64,000 nucleotides of DNA from an uncultured Acetobacteraceae bacterium (GTDB lineage Bacteria > Pseudomonadota > Alphaproteobacteria > Acetobacterales > Acetobacteraceae): positions 8,247 to 72,246 of the forward strand of contig CALMVO010000077.1 of NCBI GenBank assembly GCA_937873205.1. The letters run 5' to 3'. The notes under the pieces are model-generated. The model was not told the origin of the DNA, did no database searches, and saw nothing but the letters and a program-made list of their open reading frames with translations. Positions 9,710-18,668 of the stretch are shown piece after piece. Position numbers and translations under genes: made by a program. Positions within the stretch are counted from its first letter, which is position 1, and the number at the start of each line of letters is the position of its first letter.

Positions 9710-11779
9710 ATGAACGATCTGTTCTCACGGATGCCGACGCCCCCTGCCAAGCCGGTGCCGGCCGGCCGAGGATCGGCCAGGCCCGCCTCCGCCAGGTCGG
9801 CAGCCACGGCGCCGGACCCCGTCCACGCCGCCGAGCAGGGCTACTCCGCCCGCGACATCGAGGTGCTGGAAGGGCTGGAGCCGGTCCGGCGCCGCCCCGG
9901 CATGTATATCGGCGGCACCGACGAGGCCGCCTTGCACCACCTGGCGGCCGAGATCATCGACAACGCCATGGACGAAGCGGTGGCCGGGCACGCCACCACC
10001 ATCGACGTGGCGCTGGAGGCCGGCAACCTGCTGTCCGTGCGCGACAACGGCCGCGGCATCCCGGTCGACCCGCACCCCAAGTTCAAGGACCGCTCGGCGC
10101 TGGAGGTGATCTTCACCACGCTGCATTCCGGCGGCAAGTTCTCCGGCAAGGCCTACGCGACCTCGGGCGGGCTGCACGGAGTCGGCTCCTCGGTGGTGAA
10201 CGCGCTGTCGTCGCGGCTCGACGTCGAGGTGGCGCGCGACCGCGCCGTGTGGCGTCAATCCTACGAGCGCGGCCGCCCGCTGGGCCCGCTGGAGAAGGTC
10301 GGGCCGACGCAGAACCGTCGCGGCACCTGGCTGCGCTTCGTGCCCGACGCCGAGATCTTCGGGCCGCTCGCCTTCTCGGCGCAGCGCCTCTACCGGCTCT
10401 GCCGCTCGAAGGCCTTCCTGTTCCGCGGCGTGACGCTCCGCTGGGAGTGCGATCCGTCGCTGGCGCGCGGCGACGTGCCGGAACGTGCCGTGCTGCACTT
10501 CCCCGGCGGTCTCGCCGACAGCCTGCGCGACGAACTGGGCTCTGCCCCGGCCCTGCTGTCGGAGCTCTGGTCGGGCGAGGCCGACCTGCCGGCCGGGCCG
10601 GGGGGTGCGGCCACCGGGCGGGTCGAATGGGCGGTGGCCTGGCTCGAGGCGGGCGAGGCGTCGCTGGCCTCGTTCTGCAACACCATCCCGACGCCGCAGG
10701 GCGGCACCCACGAGGCCGGCTTCCGCAACGCGCTCCTGAAGGGCCTGCGCGGCTGGGGCGAGCAGCGCGCCAACAAACGCACCGCCCAGGTGACACCCGA
10801 GGACCTGCTCGGCGCCGTCGCCGCCAAGCTGTCGGCGTTCATCCGCGAGCCGCAGTTCCAGGGCCAGACCAAGGAGCGGCTGACCAACGTCGAGGCGACC
10901 CGGCTGGTCGAGACCGCGCTGCGCGACCGCTTCGACCACTGGCTCGCGGGCCATCCGGCGCAGGCCGACGCGCTGCTGGCGGCGATCATCGAGCGCGCCG
11001 AGGACCGGCTGCGCCGCCGCGAGCAGAAGGACACCAGCCGCAAGACCGCCACCAACCGGCTGCGCCTGCCCGGCAAGCTGGTCGACTGCAGCCGCACCCG
11101 GGCGGCCGAGACCGAGATCTTCCTGGTCGAGGGCGACAGCGCCGGCGGCTCGGCCAAGCAGGCGCGCAACCGCGAGACCCAGGCGATCCTGCCGCTGCGG
11201 GGCAAGATCCTGAACGTCGCCAGCGCCTCGGCGGAGAAGCTGCGCGGCAACCAGGAGCTGCGCGACCTGGTCGAGGCGCTCGGCTGCGGCCAGGGTGCGC
11301 GCTACGACGCCGCCCGGCTGCGCTACGGCCGCGTCATCATCATGACCGATGCCGACGTCGACGGCGCCCACATCGCCTCGCTGCTGATGACCTTCTTCTA
11401 CCGCGAGCTGCCCGGGCTGATCGCCGGCGGCCACCTGCACCTGGCGCAGCCGCCGCTGTTCCGACTCACCCACGGGGCCAAGACCGTCTATGCGATGGAC
11501 GACCGCGACCGCGCGCGGAAGCTGAAATCCGCCTTCAAGGCGGGGGCCAAGGTCGAGGTCAGCCGCTTCAAGGGGCTGGGCGAGATGCCGCCTGTCGACC
11601 TCAAGCGCACCACCATGGACCCGGCCCAGCGGACCCTGCTGCGGGTGGTGACGGCGCCGGAAGACCACACTGCCACCGAAGATCGGGTCGAGAGCCTGAT
11701 GGGCCGCCGCCCGGAGCTGCGGTTCCAGTTCATCCAGGACAACGCGCGCACCGCCTCGGACGAGATGCTCGACGTGTGA
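9710..11779 (+). CDS. parE: DNA topoisomerase IV subunit B
   Basis: A 689-residue ATPase subunit of topoisomerase IV, which decatenates replicated chromosomes with ParC. A Pro/Ala-rich N-terminal tail of about 45 residues precedes the GHKL ATPase ([51 protein letters not shown]), a transducer domain, and the TOPRIM domain ([34 protein letters not shown]). The TOPRIM signature EGDSAGG with the following [19 protein letters not shown] fits type II topoisomerase B subunits, and the alpha-proteobacterial ParE layout is clear. It is divergent from the efflux operon and carries a dispersed palindromic repeat directly after its stop. Confidence 0.95.
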   Translation: MNDLFSRMPTPPAKPVPAGRGSARPASARSAATAPDPVHAAEQGYSARDIEVLEGLEPVRRRPGMYIGGTDEAALHHLAAEIIDNAMDEAVAGHATTIDVALEAGNLLSVRDNGRGIPVDPHPKFKDRSALEVIFTTLHSGGKFSGKAYATSGGLHGVGSSVVNALSSRLDVEVARDRAVWRQSYERGRPLGPLEKVGPTQNRRGTWLRFVPDAEIFGPLAFSAQRLYRLCRSKAFLFRGVTLRWECDPSLARGDVPERAVLHFPGGLADSLRDELGSAPALLSELWSGEADLPAGPGGAATGRVEWAVAWLEAGEASLASFCNTIPTPQGGTHEAGFRNALLKGLRGWGEQRANKRTAQVTPEDLLGAVAAKLSAFIREPQFQGQTKERLTNVEATRLVETALRDRFDHWLAGHPAQADALLAAIIERAEDRLRRREQKDTSRKTATNRLRLPGKLVDCSRTRAAETEIFLVEGDSAGGSAKQARNRETQAILPLRGKILNVASASAEKLRGNQELRDLVEALGCGQGARYDAARLRYGRVIIMTDADVDGAHIASLLMTFFYRELPGLIAGGHLHLAQPPLFRLTHGAKTVYAMDDRDRARKLKSAFKAGAKVEVSRFKGLGEMPPVDLKRTTMDPAQRTLLRVVTAPEDHTATEDRVESLMGRRPELRFQFIQDNARTASDEMLDV

Positions 11780-11780
11780 T

Positions 11781-11901
11781 GGAAGGCCAGGGCTCCGCCC
11801 TGGACCCGCCAAGGGCCGGAGCCCTTGGAACCCTTGCTTTAAAAAAAGGGATCTGGGGCCACGGCCCCAGCGGGGTCCAGGGGCAGAGTCCCTGGCTTTC
11901 G
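11781..11901 (+). repeat. GC-rich palindromic dispersed repeat, copy 2 (double unit)
   Basis: It starts one base after the parE stop. It holds one unit in each orientation (GGCCAGGGCTCCGCCCTGG, then CAGCGGGGTCCAGGGGCAG with CCCTGGC), separated by a TTTAAAAAAAGGG stretch. The hairpins may end parE transcription. Confidence 0.6.
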
Positions 11902-11933
11902 CGCCATCTTCCCCTGCCTGCTAAGCTCCCTCC

Positions 11934-12524
11934 ATGACCCATCGCATCCTGCCGCTGCTGTCGGCCGTCGCCCTGTTCGTGCCGCTGACCGGCTGCGCCG
12001 CCCGCGGCGGCGGCGGCATTACCAACGTGACCCCGGTGCAGCTGCAGGAGGGTGCCAACCTGGTGCCGCATCTGGCGCCGGACGGGCGCCAGGGGCTGGT
12101 GGTCGAGGGCCGCCAGCCCGACGCAATGGCGCCGCTGATCATGACCATGCTGCCGCGCGCCGAGGGCCAGCGCGGCTGGGACGTGGTGGAGATCGAGGCC
12201 GCCGACGGCAGCCGGCTGCCCACCCTCGACGCGCGCGGCCGTGCCGTGCTGTTCGCCCGTGCCAAGGTCGGAGGCATCCCGGCGACGCTGCTGTTCGTCG
12301 CCGTCCCGGACCCTGGCGACGCTGCTCCGCCAGGGGCGCCGCGCCGCATGCTGATCCAGACGCTGCGCCTGCAGGCCGACGAGACCAGCGCCCGCTTCGA
12401 GCCAGTCCGCAGCGAGACCACGCGTGGCCGCTACTGCAGCAGCACCGACGCGCTGGCGGCGACCTATCGCCTGGCGCTGCCCGAGGATGGCTGGAACACC
12501 GGCCGCTGCAGTCCCGCCGCCTGA
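11934..12524 (+). CDS. Predicted lipoprotein, function unknown
   Basis: A 196-residue protein with a clear lipoprotein signal: basic start MTHR, hydrophobic core, lipobox LTGC (Cys about residue 20) followed by AARGGGG, a flexible Gly linker. The mature domain is mixed alpha/beta with several acidic and Arg-rich stretches and two later cysteines (YCSSTD and the C-terminal RCSPAA), which could form a disulphide. No named family comes to mind. It is separated from parE by the dispersed repeat and is followed within 10 bases by the promoter of the small gene below, so it probably has its own promoter and ends here. Confidence 0.65.
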   Translation: MTHRILPLLSAVALFVPLTGCAARGGGGITNVTPVQLQEGANLVPHLAPDGRQGLVVEGRQPDAMAPLIMTMLPRAEGQRGWDVVEIEAADGSRLPTLDARGRAVLFARAKVGGIPATLLFVAVPDPGDAAPPGAPRRMLIQTLRLQADETSARFEPVRSETTRGRYCSSTDALAATYRLALPEDGWNTGRCSPAA

Positions 12525-12530
12525 CGCATC

Positions 12531-12560
12531 TTGCGAATCGCGCCGGAACACCCTTATGGT
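12531..12560 (+). promoter_or_regulatory. Candidate sigma-70-type promoter of the small gene
   Basis: TTGCGA (12531-12536) and TATGGT (12555-12560) are separated by 18 bases. Transcription would start near 12567, giving a leader of about 25 bases that is almost entirely the ribosome site. This reading rests on consensus similarity only. Confidence 0.4.
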
Positions 12561-12592
12561 TGGCTTGCAACCATTCGAAAGGAGGTGATCCA

Positions 12593-12667
12593 GTGTCTCA
12601 TTGCCTGACAACGGCTCCACGCGGAGCGACCTGGATGACCCCCCTCTCCATCGAGAAGGCGGTCTGA
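12593..12667 (+). CDS. 24-codon small protein with an extended perfect Shine-Dalgarno
   Basis: A GTG-initiated frame of 24 codons encodes a peptide with a single Cys near the start, a central PRGATWMTP segment and a C-terminal SIEKAV. Its ribosome site AAAGGAGGTGATCC (12578-12591) matches the full 14-base 3' end of bacterial 16S rRNA, with the GGAGG core 7 bases from the GTG, which is far stronger than ordinary genes in this window. A promoter-like pair lies just upstream and a textbook hairpin plus T-run 33 bases downstream, so the whole unit spans only about 200 bases. No membrane segment or known domain is visible. It could be a leader peptide, a functional micro-protein, or a dual-function small RNA. 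I cannot assign a role. Confidence 0.6.
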   Translation: MSHCLTTAPRGATWMTPLSIEKAV

Positions 12668-12700
12668 CCGGGCAGCTTCGTTCGGATCGACAGACAATGT

Positions 12701-12730
12701 GGGCCTCGGGGAACACCCCGGGGCCCTTTT
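12701..12730 (+). terminator. Rho-independent terminator of the small gene
   Basis: GGGCCTCGGGG, loop AACA, CCCCGGGGCCC (11 pairs with one G-U) is followed by TTTTGTT. It also lies just beyond the stop of the P450 gene coming from the other side (stop at 12746-12748), so it may serve both directions. Confidence 0.85.
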
Positions 12731-12745
12731 GTTGTGCGCGGCGGT

Positions 12746-14131
12746 TCAACGTACCGCGAGACGGAACCGCACCGGCCGGTCCGGCTGCGTCGTCACCATG
12801 CCGCGCGGCACCACCTCGCCGCCACCGGGCAGGCTGAACCGATAGCGCCGCAGCAGCCGGGCGAGCACCAGGGTTGCCTCGGTCAGTGCGAACTGCATGC
12901 CGACGCAGATGCGCGGCCCGGCGCCAAACGGCATGTAGACCATGCGGTCGGGCGCCGGCCGGCCCGGCAGGAAGCGATGCGGGTCGAACGTGTTGGGCCG
13001 GTCCCAGTGCGCCTCGTGGCGATGCAGCACCCAGGGCGAGATGCTGACGATCGTGCCGGCCGCGACCGCCTCGCGGGCGATGACGTCCGGCCCCACCGCC
13101 TCGCGCACCAGCAGGTAGGCCGGCGGATATAGCCGCAGCGCCTCGTCGATCACCGCGCGCGTCATCGCGAGCTTCGGCACCGCCTGCGCCGCGTGCTCCG
13201 GCGACAGGTCGAGCCCAGAGGCCTCGGCGGCGATCGCCTCCTGGTGCTCGGGCAGCCGCGCCATCGCGTAGCAGGCCCAGAACAGCGTCACCGCCGTAGT
13301 CTCGTGCCCGGCCAGGATCAGCGTCGAGACCTCGTCGCGCAGCAGGGCGTGGTCGAAGCCCTGCCCGGTCTCCGGGTCGCGGGCGGCGCGCAGCAGGTCG
13401 AACAGGTCGCGGGACGCGGTCTCGCCCTCGGGTACCCCCGCAGGCGCCTGGGCATCACGGGCGGCGATGACGCGGTCCATCAGCGCCAGCCAGTCGCGGC
13501 GGAAGGCGGCGCGGCCGCGATCGAGCGGCGTGGTCCAGCCCGCCGGCAGCATCATGTCGAGCAGCCCGACCTTGGCGTAGCCCTGCGCGTAGCGGATCAG
13601 CAGCCGGCGCAGGTCGGCGCCGAACGCGGCCATCTCCAGCGAGAACATCGACTGCCCGGCGATGTCGAGCGCCAGGCGCTGCAGCAGCGGCATCAGCTCG
13701 ACCGGCCGGCCGCCCAGGGCCGCGATCTCGTCCTCCACCCGCGCCGTCACCGTGACGATGTGGCGGGACAGGATCGGCATCACCCGCGGCGCCAGCGCCG
13801 GCGCGATCACCCTCCGCTGGTGGCGCCAGGCCTCGCCCTCGGCCAGGAACAGCCCCTCGCCCAGCACCGGCCGCAGCACCCGCCGCGCCGGCTCGTTGCG
13901 GACATAGTTCTCGTGGTTGCCCAGCAGGACGTGGCGGATGCCGGCCGGGTCGTTCAGCAGGATCTGCTGGCGGCCGAGGAAGCGGCCCGGCAGCACCAGC
14001 TCGCGATAGGCCGGCGCCCCCCACAGCTCGAGCGGGTTGCGGCGCAGCACCAGGAAGGCCTCCGGCTGGCTGCGCAGGCGGGTCGGGATCGGCGGACGCG
14101 GCAGGACGGCGGACTGGGGACGATCGAACAT
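12746..14131 (-). CDS. Cytochrome P450 monooxygenase
   Basis: A 461-residue haem monooxygenase, soluble and bacterial in length. Signatures in order: a proline-rich N-terminus (PRPPIPTRL), the C-helix WRHQRR (haem propionate contact), the I-helix AGHETTA (oxygen activation), the K-helix ExxR (EALRLYPP), the meander, and the haem-binding loop FGAGPRICVG with the axial Cys near residue 409. The start is either ATG 14131 (MFDRPQ) or ATG 14152, 7 codons earlier, and neither has a strong ribosome site. No ferredoxin or reductase is adjacent, so its electron donors are elsewhere. The substrate is unknown; the motif pattern resembles fatty-acid or terpenoid oxidising bacterial P450s, but that is only an impression. 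It is 74 bases downstream of nuoM on the same strand. Confidence 0.9.
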   Translation of the reverse strand: MFDRPQSAVLPRPPIPTRLRSQPEAFLVLRRNPLELWGAPAYRELVLPGRFLGRQQILLNDPAGIRHVLLGNHENYVRNEPARRVLRPVLGEGLFLAEGEAWRHQRRVIAPALAPRVMPILSRHIVTVTARVEDEIAALGGRPVELMPLLQRLALDIAGQSMFSLEMAAFGADLRRLLIRYAQGYAKVGLLDMMLPAGWTTPLDRGRAAFRRDWLALMDRVIAARDAQAPAGVPEGETASRDLFDLLRAARDPETGQGFDHALLRDEVSTLILAGHETTAVTLFWACYAMARLPEHQEAIAAEASGLDLSPEHAAQAVPKLAMTRAVIDEALRLYPPAYLLVREAVGPDVIAREAVAAGTIVSISPWVLHRHEAHWDRPNTFDPHRFLPGRPAPDRMVYMPFGAGPRICVGMQFALTEATLVLARLLRRYRFSLPGGGEVVPRGMVTTQPDRPVRFRLAVR

Positions 14132-14205
14132 CGTGTCCAGGTGGCATGGCATCCGTCGCCAGGGAAGCCCGCCGGCTCGCACGGTCTCGGGAAGCCGGGC
14201 CGCCC

Positions 14206-15783
14206 TCAGCCCCCGAAGGAGTCCCCCGGCGGCACGGCGACGCTCGCCGCCCGCCGCAATGCCGGTGGCTGAAGCGCCGCCTGCGGCGCGGCGATGGGTG
14301 CCGCGGCCAGGGCCGTCACCGACGGGTCGAACACGCGGGTGAAGGAAGACGGGTAGACACCCATCCACAGCGTGATGGCGGCGAGCGGCGCCAGCACCGC
14401 GACCTCGCGCGGCGACAGGTCGCGCAGCAGCGCCACCAGCGCGGTGCGCCCGGGCAAGCCGGGATTCTCGGACATGCCGTCGAACAGCACCCGGCGATAC
14501 ATCACCAGCATGTAGACCCCGCCCAGGATCATCCCCATGCCGGACAGCAGCGCCACCCAGAAGCCGACATGGATCGCGCCGATCATCACCAGCAGTTCGC
14601 CGACGAAGCTCCCCGTCCCGGGCAGGCCGATATTGGCCATCGCGAACAGCATGGCCAGCGTCGCCAGCACCGGCATGCGCCCGGCCAAGCCACCGCCGAA
14701 ACCGCTCACCGCCTGGGTGCCGGCGCGCTCGGCCAGCATCGCCACGACGAAGAACAGGGCGACGATGACGATGCCGTGCGAGAGCATCTGGAACACCGCG
14801 CCGTCGATGCCGGTGGCGTTCAGCGTGAACAGCCCGACCAGCACCAGCCCCATGTGCGACAGCGACGAGTAGGCCACCAGCCGCTTCATGTCGGTCTGCA
14901 CGAAGGCGACCGCGGCCGCGTAGATCACGGCTATGATGCCCAGTGCCAGCATCAGGGGAGCGTAGCGGTGGGCGGCATCGGGCAGCATCGAGATCGCGAA
15001 GCGCAGGAACCCGTAGGCGCCGGCCTTGGCCAGCACCCCGGACAGGATCGCGGTTGCCGAGGAGGGCGCCTCGGCGTAGGCGTCCGGTAGCCAGGTATGC
15101 AGCGGGAAGATCGGCAGCTTCACCCCGAACGCCAGCAGCAGTCCCAGGAACATCCAGCCCTGCAGGGTGGGCGCGAAGTGCGTGCGCAGCAGCACCGGGA
15201 TGTCGGTGGTGCCGGCCACGTGCAGCATCGCCAGCAGCGACAGCAGCATGAACAGCGAGCCGCCGAAGGTGAACAGGAAGAATCGGATCGAGGCGCGCGC
15301 CCGCTTCGGCCCGCCCCAGATGCCGATCAGCAGCGCACCCGGGATCAGCGTCGCCTCGTAGAAGACGTAGAACAGGACGAAGTCGAGCGAAGAGAACAGC
15401 CCGAGCAGGGTGGTCTCGAGCAGCAGCACGGCGATCATGTAGTCGCGCACCCGGCTCTCGACGCTGCGCCAGCTGCCCAGGATCGCCACCGGGACGATCA
15501 GCGCGGTCAGCATCACGAACAGCAGGCTGATCCCGTCCAGCCCCAGATGGTACGAGATGCCGAGCCCGGGCATCCAGTCGAGCCGATCCTGGAACTGGAA
15601 ACCGGCGTCGGGCGCGAACCGGATCCAGAACGACAGCGCCAGCAGCAGCACCGCCAGGCTCGTGCCCAGCGCCAGCTGCCGCACCAGCCGGTCGGCGCCG
15701 GCACCGGATCCGCCCGGCAGCAGCAGCGCCAGGGCGCCCAGCATCGGCAGGAAGACCAGGATGGAGAGCAGGGGCAGGTGCAC
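14206..15783 (-). CDS. nuoM: NADH-quinone oxidoreductase subunit M (solitary copy)
   Basis: A 525-residue polytopic proton-pumping subunit of complex I, with about 14 membrane helices. Diagnostic parts: the conserved Glu helix (LFYVFYEATLIPGALLIGIWG), the KLPIFPLHTWLPDAYAEAPS segment with the functional lysine, FVQTDMKRLVAYSSLSHMG, and the PGTGSFVGELL segment. I prefer GTG 15783 (VHLPLLSILVF) because it places the first membrane helix at the N-terminus; a GTG at 15837 would add 18 polar residues. NuoM normally sits between nuoL and nuoN, but here no other nuo gene is nearby. It could be a paralogue or a subunit of a related Mrp/hydrogenase-type complex; similarity to NuoM looks strongest. Confidence 0.85.
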   Translation of the reverse strand: MHLPLLSILVFLPMLGALALLLPGGSGAGADRLVRQLALGTSLAVLLLALSFWIRFAPDAGFQFQDRLDWMPGLGISYHLGLDGISLLFVMLTALIVPVAILGSWRSVESRVRDYMIAVLLLETTLLGLFSSLDFVLFYVFYEATLIPGALLIGIWGGPKRARASIRFFLFTFGGSLFMLLSLLAMLHVAGTTDIPVLLRTHFAPTLQGWMFLGLLLAFGVKLPIFPLHTWLPDAYAEAPSSATAILSGVLAKAGAYGFLRFAISMLPDAAHRYAPLMLALGIIAVIYAAAVAFVQTDMKRLVAYSSLSHMGLVLVGLFTLNATGIDGAVFQMLSHGIVIVALFFVVAMLAERAGTQAVSGFGGGLAGRMPVLATLAMLFAMANIGLPGTGSFVGELLVMIGAIHVGFWVALLSGMGMILGGVYMLVMYRRVLFDGMSENPGLPGRTALVALLRDLSPREVAVLAPLAAITLWMGVYPSSFTRVFDPSVTALAAAPIAAPQAALQPPALRRAASVAVPPGDSFGG

Positions 15784-15991
15784 GGAGGCGGTCGTCCCGA
15801 TGGCGAGGCTGCCTGGGGGCGGCGCCTGACAGATCACCCATCCTAATGCGCGGTGGCTCCCCGCACCAGGGCGGCCGCCGGGACCGGACCTGACGTCCGC
15901 CGTCAGCCGCCAGCGTTAACGATCCATTCATCTTTGGCCCGTAATGATCCCGGCACTGCAGTGCCACCGGCGATCCAAAAGGGACCATGCC

Positions 15992-18430
15992 GTGACCCAA
16001 GACATCTTCGTCGACCCAAGCGTCGCCGGCCCCGACATGCTGTTCTCGACCGGCCAGGTCGCGGACGACGCCGAACAGTTCGCAGACAGCGTGCCGACCG
16101 TCGAGGGCAGCCCGGACCTCGGCTGGAACGTCACCCAGTGGAACACGCCGACCGGCCAGATCTTCGATCCGGCGGCGCCCCTGCTGGCCGACCCGGCCGA
16201 CGCCGACGCGGTGCTGGGGGCGGCGGTCGCCTCCTGGCATACCGGCACCGCGACCTCGGGCAGCGGCCTCGTGGTCTACGGCCAGCCCGGCAACTACACG
16301 TTCGCGCTCAGCGCCAGCGGCGGCTCCACCCGCGACACCTTCCTGCAGACTACCGGCTACGCGCCGGGCACGGTGACCTTCGACCACCCGATCACCTTCA
16401 CCGCCGACGAGCGGCTCACCGCCGCCAGTGCCGGCACCGGCACCGCGATCGCCTTCAACAGCTTCACGGTGTTCTTCAACGAGGCCGGCAGCCCCGGCTA
16501 CGACGCCGCGATGCCGACCGACGAGATCTTCCTGCAGGTGCCGCTCACCGACTTCCGCGGCGAACCGGCGTCGTACGAGACCATCTCCAAGGGCAACTAC
16601 TACCAGACCATCTACAACCTCTCGTCGCAGTCCGTGACCGCGTCGGACGCGGTGACCAGCGACGCCTCCGTGAACACGCTGGCCTTCGCCGCCGACGATG
16701 GCGCCCTGCACACGGTCAGCATCGACCTGAACCAGGCACTGCTGCGGCTGGTCGATCAGATGGCGCTGCAGGACCCGGCCAACGCGGCCGCCTATCTTGA
16801 CTTCTCCCGCTGGTCGGTCGGCAGCGTCTATGCCGGCGTCGAGACCAGTTCCGGCCCGGACGGCGAGACGGCGCCCGGCGGCGCGCTCACCCTCGACATC
16901 GCCCACCCGGTGCTCTCCGAGGATGACAGCCAGACCGCATCCTCGGCCATGGCGCTGTCCACCGTGCAGTCGATCGACGCCAACACCTATGCCAATGCCG
17001 AGAGTGCCGCCACCGTCACCACCCCGGCCGACACGGTGACCACGCTGCTGCTCACCGGCGACGGCACCAAGACCGTCACCAGCCGGGGCACCGACGCCGT
17101 CACCGTGGGCAACGGGCAGACCGTGGCGCTGCACGCCGACGGCGCCAGCCTCGCGGTCACCGGCCAGGTCTCGACGTTCGGCTCCGCCAGCATCGACGGC
17201 ACCGCAGCGCTTGCCGTCTCCGGCAGCTTCGGCACGCTTGGAATCGTCAGCGCCGCCGCCGGCGACGTCGTCACCGGCAGCGCCGCCGACATCGCCACCC
17301 TCATGCTGGGCGGCAGCGCCGCCCGGGTCGACCTGTCCAGCGCCGCCAACGTCTTCCTGGGCGGCGACGGCGGCCAGGTCGCGACCGATGGCGGCCTGGT
17401 CTCGCTCTCGGGCGCCGGAACCGATCAGGCCGCCACGGTCGACGGCAGCGGCGGCGGCAGCCAGTCCGTGTTCTTGAACGGCCGCAGCGCCAGCGTCACC
17501 GAGACCGGCACCGGCGCGCAGCTGGTCGTCGCCGCGGCGGCCGGACAGTCCGGCCACGTGCAGCTCGACGGCGGCCTCGGCGCGCAGACGCTGTGGACCG
17601 GCGGCGCCACCGCCCAGGTGACGGGCGGCGCCGCCGGCGCCGACGCCTCGCTCGCCGTCTACGCGCAGGCCGGCTCCACCGTCGCCATGCAGCTCGGCGG
17701 CGAGCGGACCGAGATCGACAACGACGGCGGCGCGGTGACGGTGCAGGGCGGCACCGATGCGGGTGGGACGGCGCGGTTGTTCGACGGCGCCGGCTCGCTG
17801 GTGGTGCTGGGCGGCGCGGGCCAGATCCTGGCGGCGGCGGGTGCCGGCGCGGACGGCCTGCTGCAGGTCACGGCCGGCAGCGGCGCGCAGACCATCTTCG
17901 GCGGCGCCGGCACGGTGACCGTGATCGGCAGCCACGCGACCGCCGGCAGCCAGACCATCGTCAACGGCGCCGACCCCACCCAGGCGACCACCATCTTTGG
18001 CGGCCTGACCCAGCAGACCATCTGGACCGGCCAGGCCGACGACACCATCGTCGCCTCCGGCCAGGCCGGCGACGCTTCGGGCCACATCCAGGCCATCGTC
18101 CAGGGCGGCACGTCGGCCTATTGGGGCGGCTCGGAATCGGCCTGGCTCGACAACCAGGACGGCATCCTGAACGCCTTCCTGCGCGGTGACGGCGCGGTCA
18201 GCATCCTGGCCGACCTCGCCGGCAGCGGCCGCACCACGCTCACCGGCTACAACAGCCTGCGCGACAGCCTGACGCTGGGCGGCGTCTCCGACCCGTCCGC
18301 GGTGCAGCTGGTCTATGGCGGCGGCAACACCACCCTCTCGGTCGCCGGCAGCACGGCCTCGGTGACGCTGGTCGGCGTCTCGCACGTCGACCTGTCCTCC
18401 TTCGCCGCCGGCGTCGCCGTTACCGGCTGA
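15992..18430 (+). CDS. Large Gly/Ala/Thr-rich repeat protein, probably secreted
   Basis: An 812-residue protein. The GTG at 15992 was chosen because it follows AAAGGGACC and starts a coding-like sequence (TQDIFVDPS); an upstream ATG frame start would add unlikely residues. Residues 1 to about 310 form a globular domain with aromatic and Asp-rich strands (QPGNYTFALS, FNSFTVFFNEAG, YLDFSRWSVGSVYAGVE). From about 330 to 800 it becomes a beta-repeat solenoid with units such as GSGAQTIFGGAGTVTV, GGLTQQTIWTG and GGTSAYWGG, resembling type I-secreted surface proteins of acetic acid bacteria. No N-terminal signal and no strict GGxGxDxxx calcium repeats are seen. It ends against a double-hairpin repeat shared with the convergent GFA gene. 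Confidence 0.65.
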   Translation: MTQDIFVDPSVAGPDMLFSTGQVADDAEQFADSVPTVEGSPDLGWNVTQWNTPTGQIFDPAAPLLADPADADAVLGAAVASWHTGTATSGSGLVVYGQPGNYTFALSASGGSTRDTFLQTTGYAPGTVTFDHPITFTADERLTAASAGTGTAIAFNSFTVFFNEAGSPGYDAAMPTDEIFLQVPLTDFRGEPASYETISKGNYYQTIYNLSSQSVTASDAVTSDASVNTLAFAADDGALHTVSIDLNQALLRLVDQMALQDPANAAAYLDFSRWSVGSVYAGVETSSGPDGETAPGGALTLDIAHPVLSEDDSQTASSAMALSTVQSIDANTYANAESAATVTTPADTVTTLLLTGDGTKTVTSRGTDAVTVGNGQTVALHADGASLAVTGQVSTFGSASIDGTAALAVSGSFGTLGIVSAAAGDVVTGSAADIATLMLGGSAARVDLSSAANVFLGGDGGQVATDGGLVSLSGAGTDQAATVDGSGGGSQSVFLNGRSASVTETGTGAQLVVAAAAGQSGHVQLDGGLGAQTLWTGGATAQVTGGAAGADASLAVYAQAGSTVAMQLGGERTEIDNDGGAVTVQGGTDAGGTARLFDGAGSLVVLGGAGQILAAAGAGADGLLQVTAGSGAQTIFGGAGTVTVIGSHATAGSQTIVNGADPTQATTIFGGLTQQTIWTGQADDTIVASGQAGDASGHIQAIVQGGTSAYWGGSESAWLDNQDGILNAFLRGDGAVSILADLAGSGRTTLTGYNSLRDSLTLGGVSDPSAVQLVYGGGNTTLSVAGSTASVTLVGVSHVDLSSFAAGVAVTG

Positions 18431-18560
18431 CGCATGCGGGTCCGGCCCCGCAGCATGGCGTCGCATGATGGTGGTTGGGACGCGATCGCGCGGCCTGATC
18501 TCCTTCGGGCGTCGATCCCGACATGCGTGCCACCGGCGCATGCCGAGGTGGTTCGCCGCC

Positions 18561-18668
18561 CTAGAGGATGATCCGATCGCTTAGGCTCACGGATCATCCT
18601 CTAGCTTGTTGTTTTGACGAGCATCTTTATCCGATCGAACGAGTCCGTTCGATCGGATGATGCTCTAG
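18561..18668. repeat. 108-base double-hairpin repeat, copy 1
   Basis: Arm pair one is CTAGAGGATGATCCG / CGGATCATCCTCTAG (15 of 15 paired). Arm pair two is GAGCATC-TTT-ATCCGATCGAAC / GTTCGATCGGATGATGCTC (19 pairs with a TTT bulge). A second copy of the same length lies at 54705-54812. Both copies lie between convergent genes; here the terminal CTAG provides the TAG stop of the GFA gene. Confidence 0.85.

Noticed and set aside
12578..12591. A possible fragment of the 16S rRNA 3' end on the minus strand
   Set aside because: The match stops at the 14 bases of the anti-SD tail plus a few bases; no upstream 16S helix sequence follows, whereas a well-spaced GTG frame does.
12746..18541. A continuous minus-strand frame of about 1930 codons
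   Set aside because: Only its last part (the P450) has family motifs. The rest is antisense to nuoM and the 16-18.4 kb repeat protein, and is low-complexity Arg/Ala/Gly; long open shadows are expected at this GC content.
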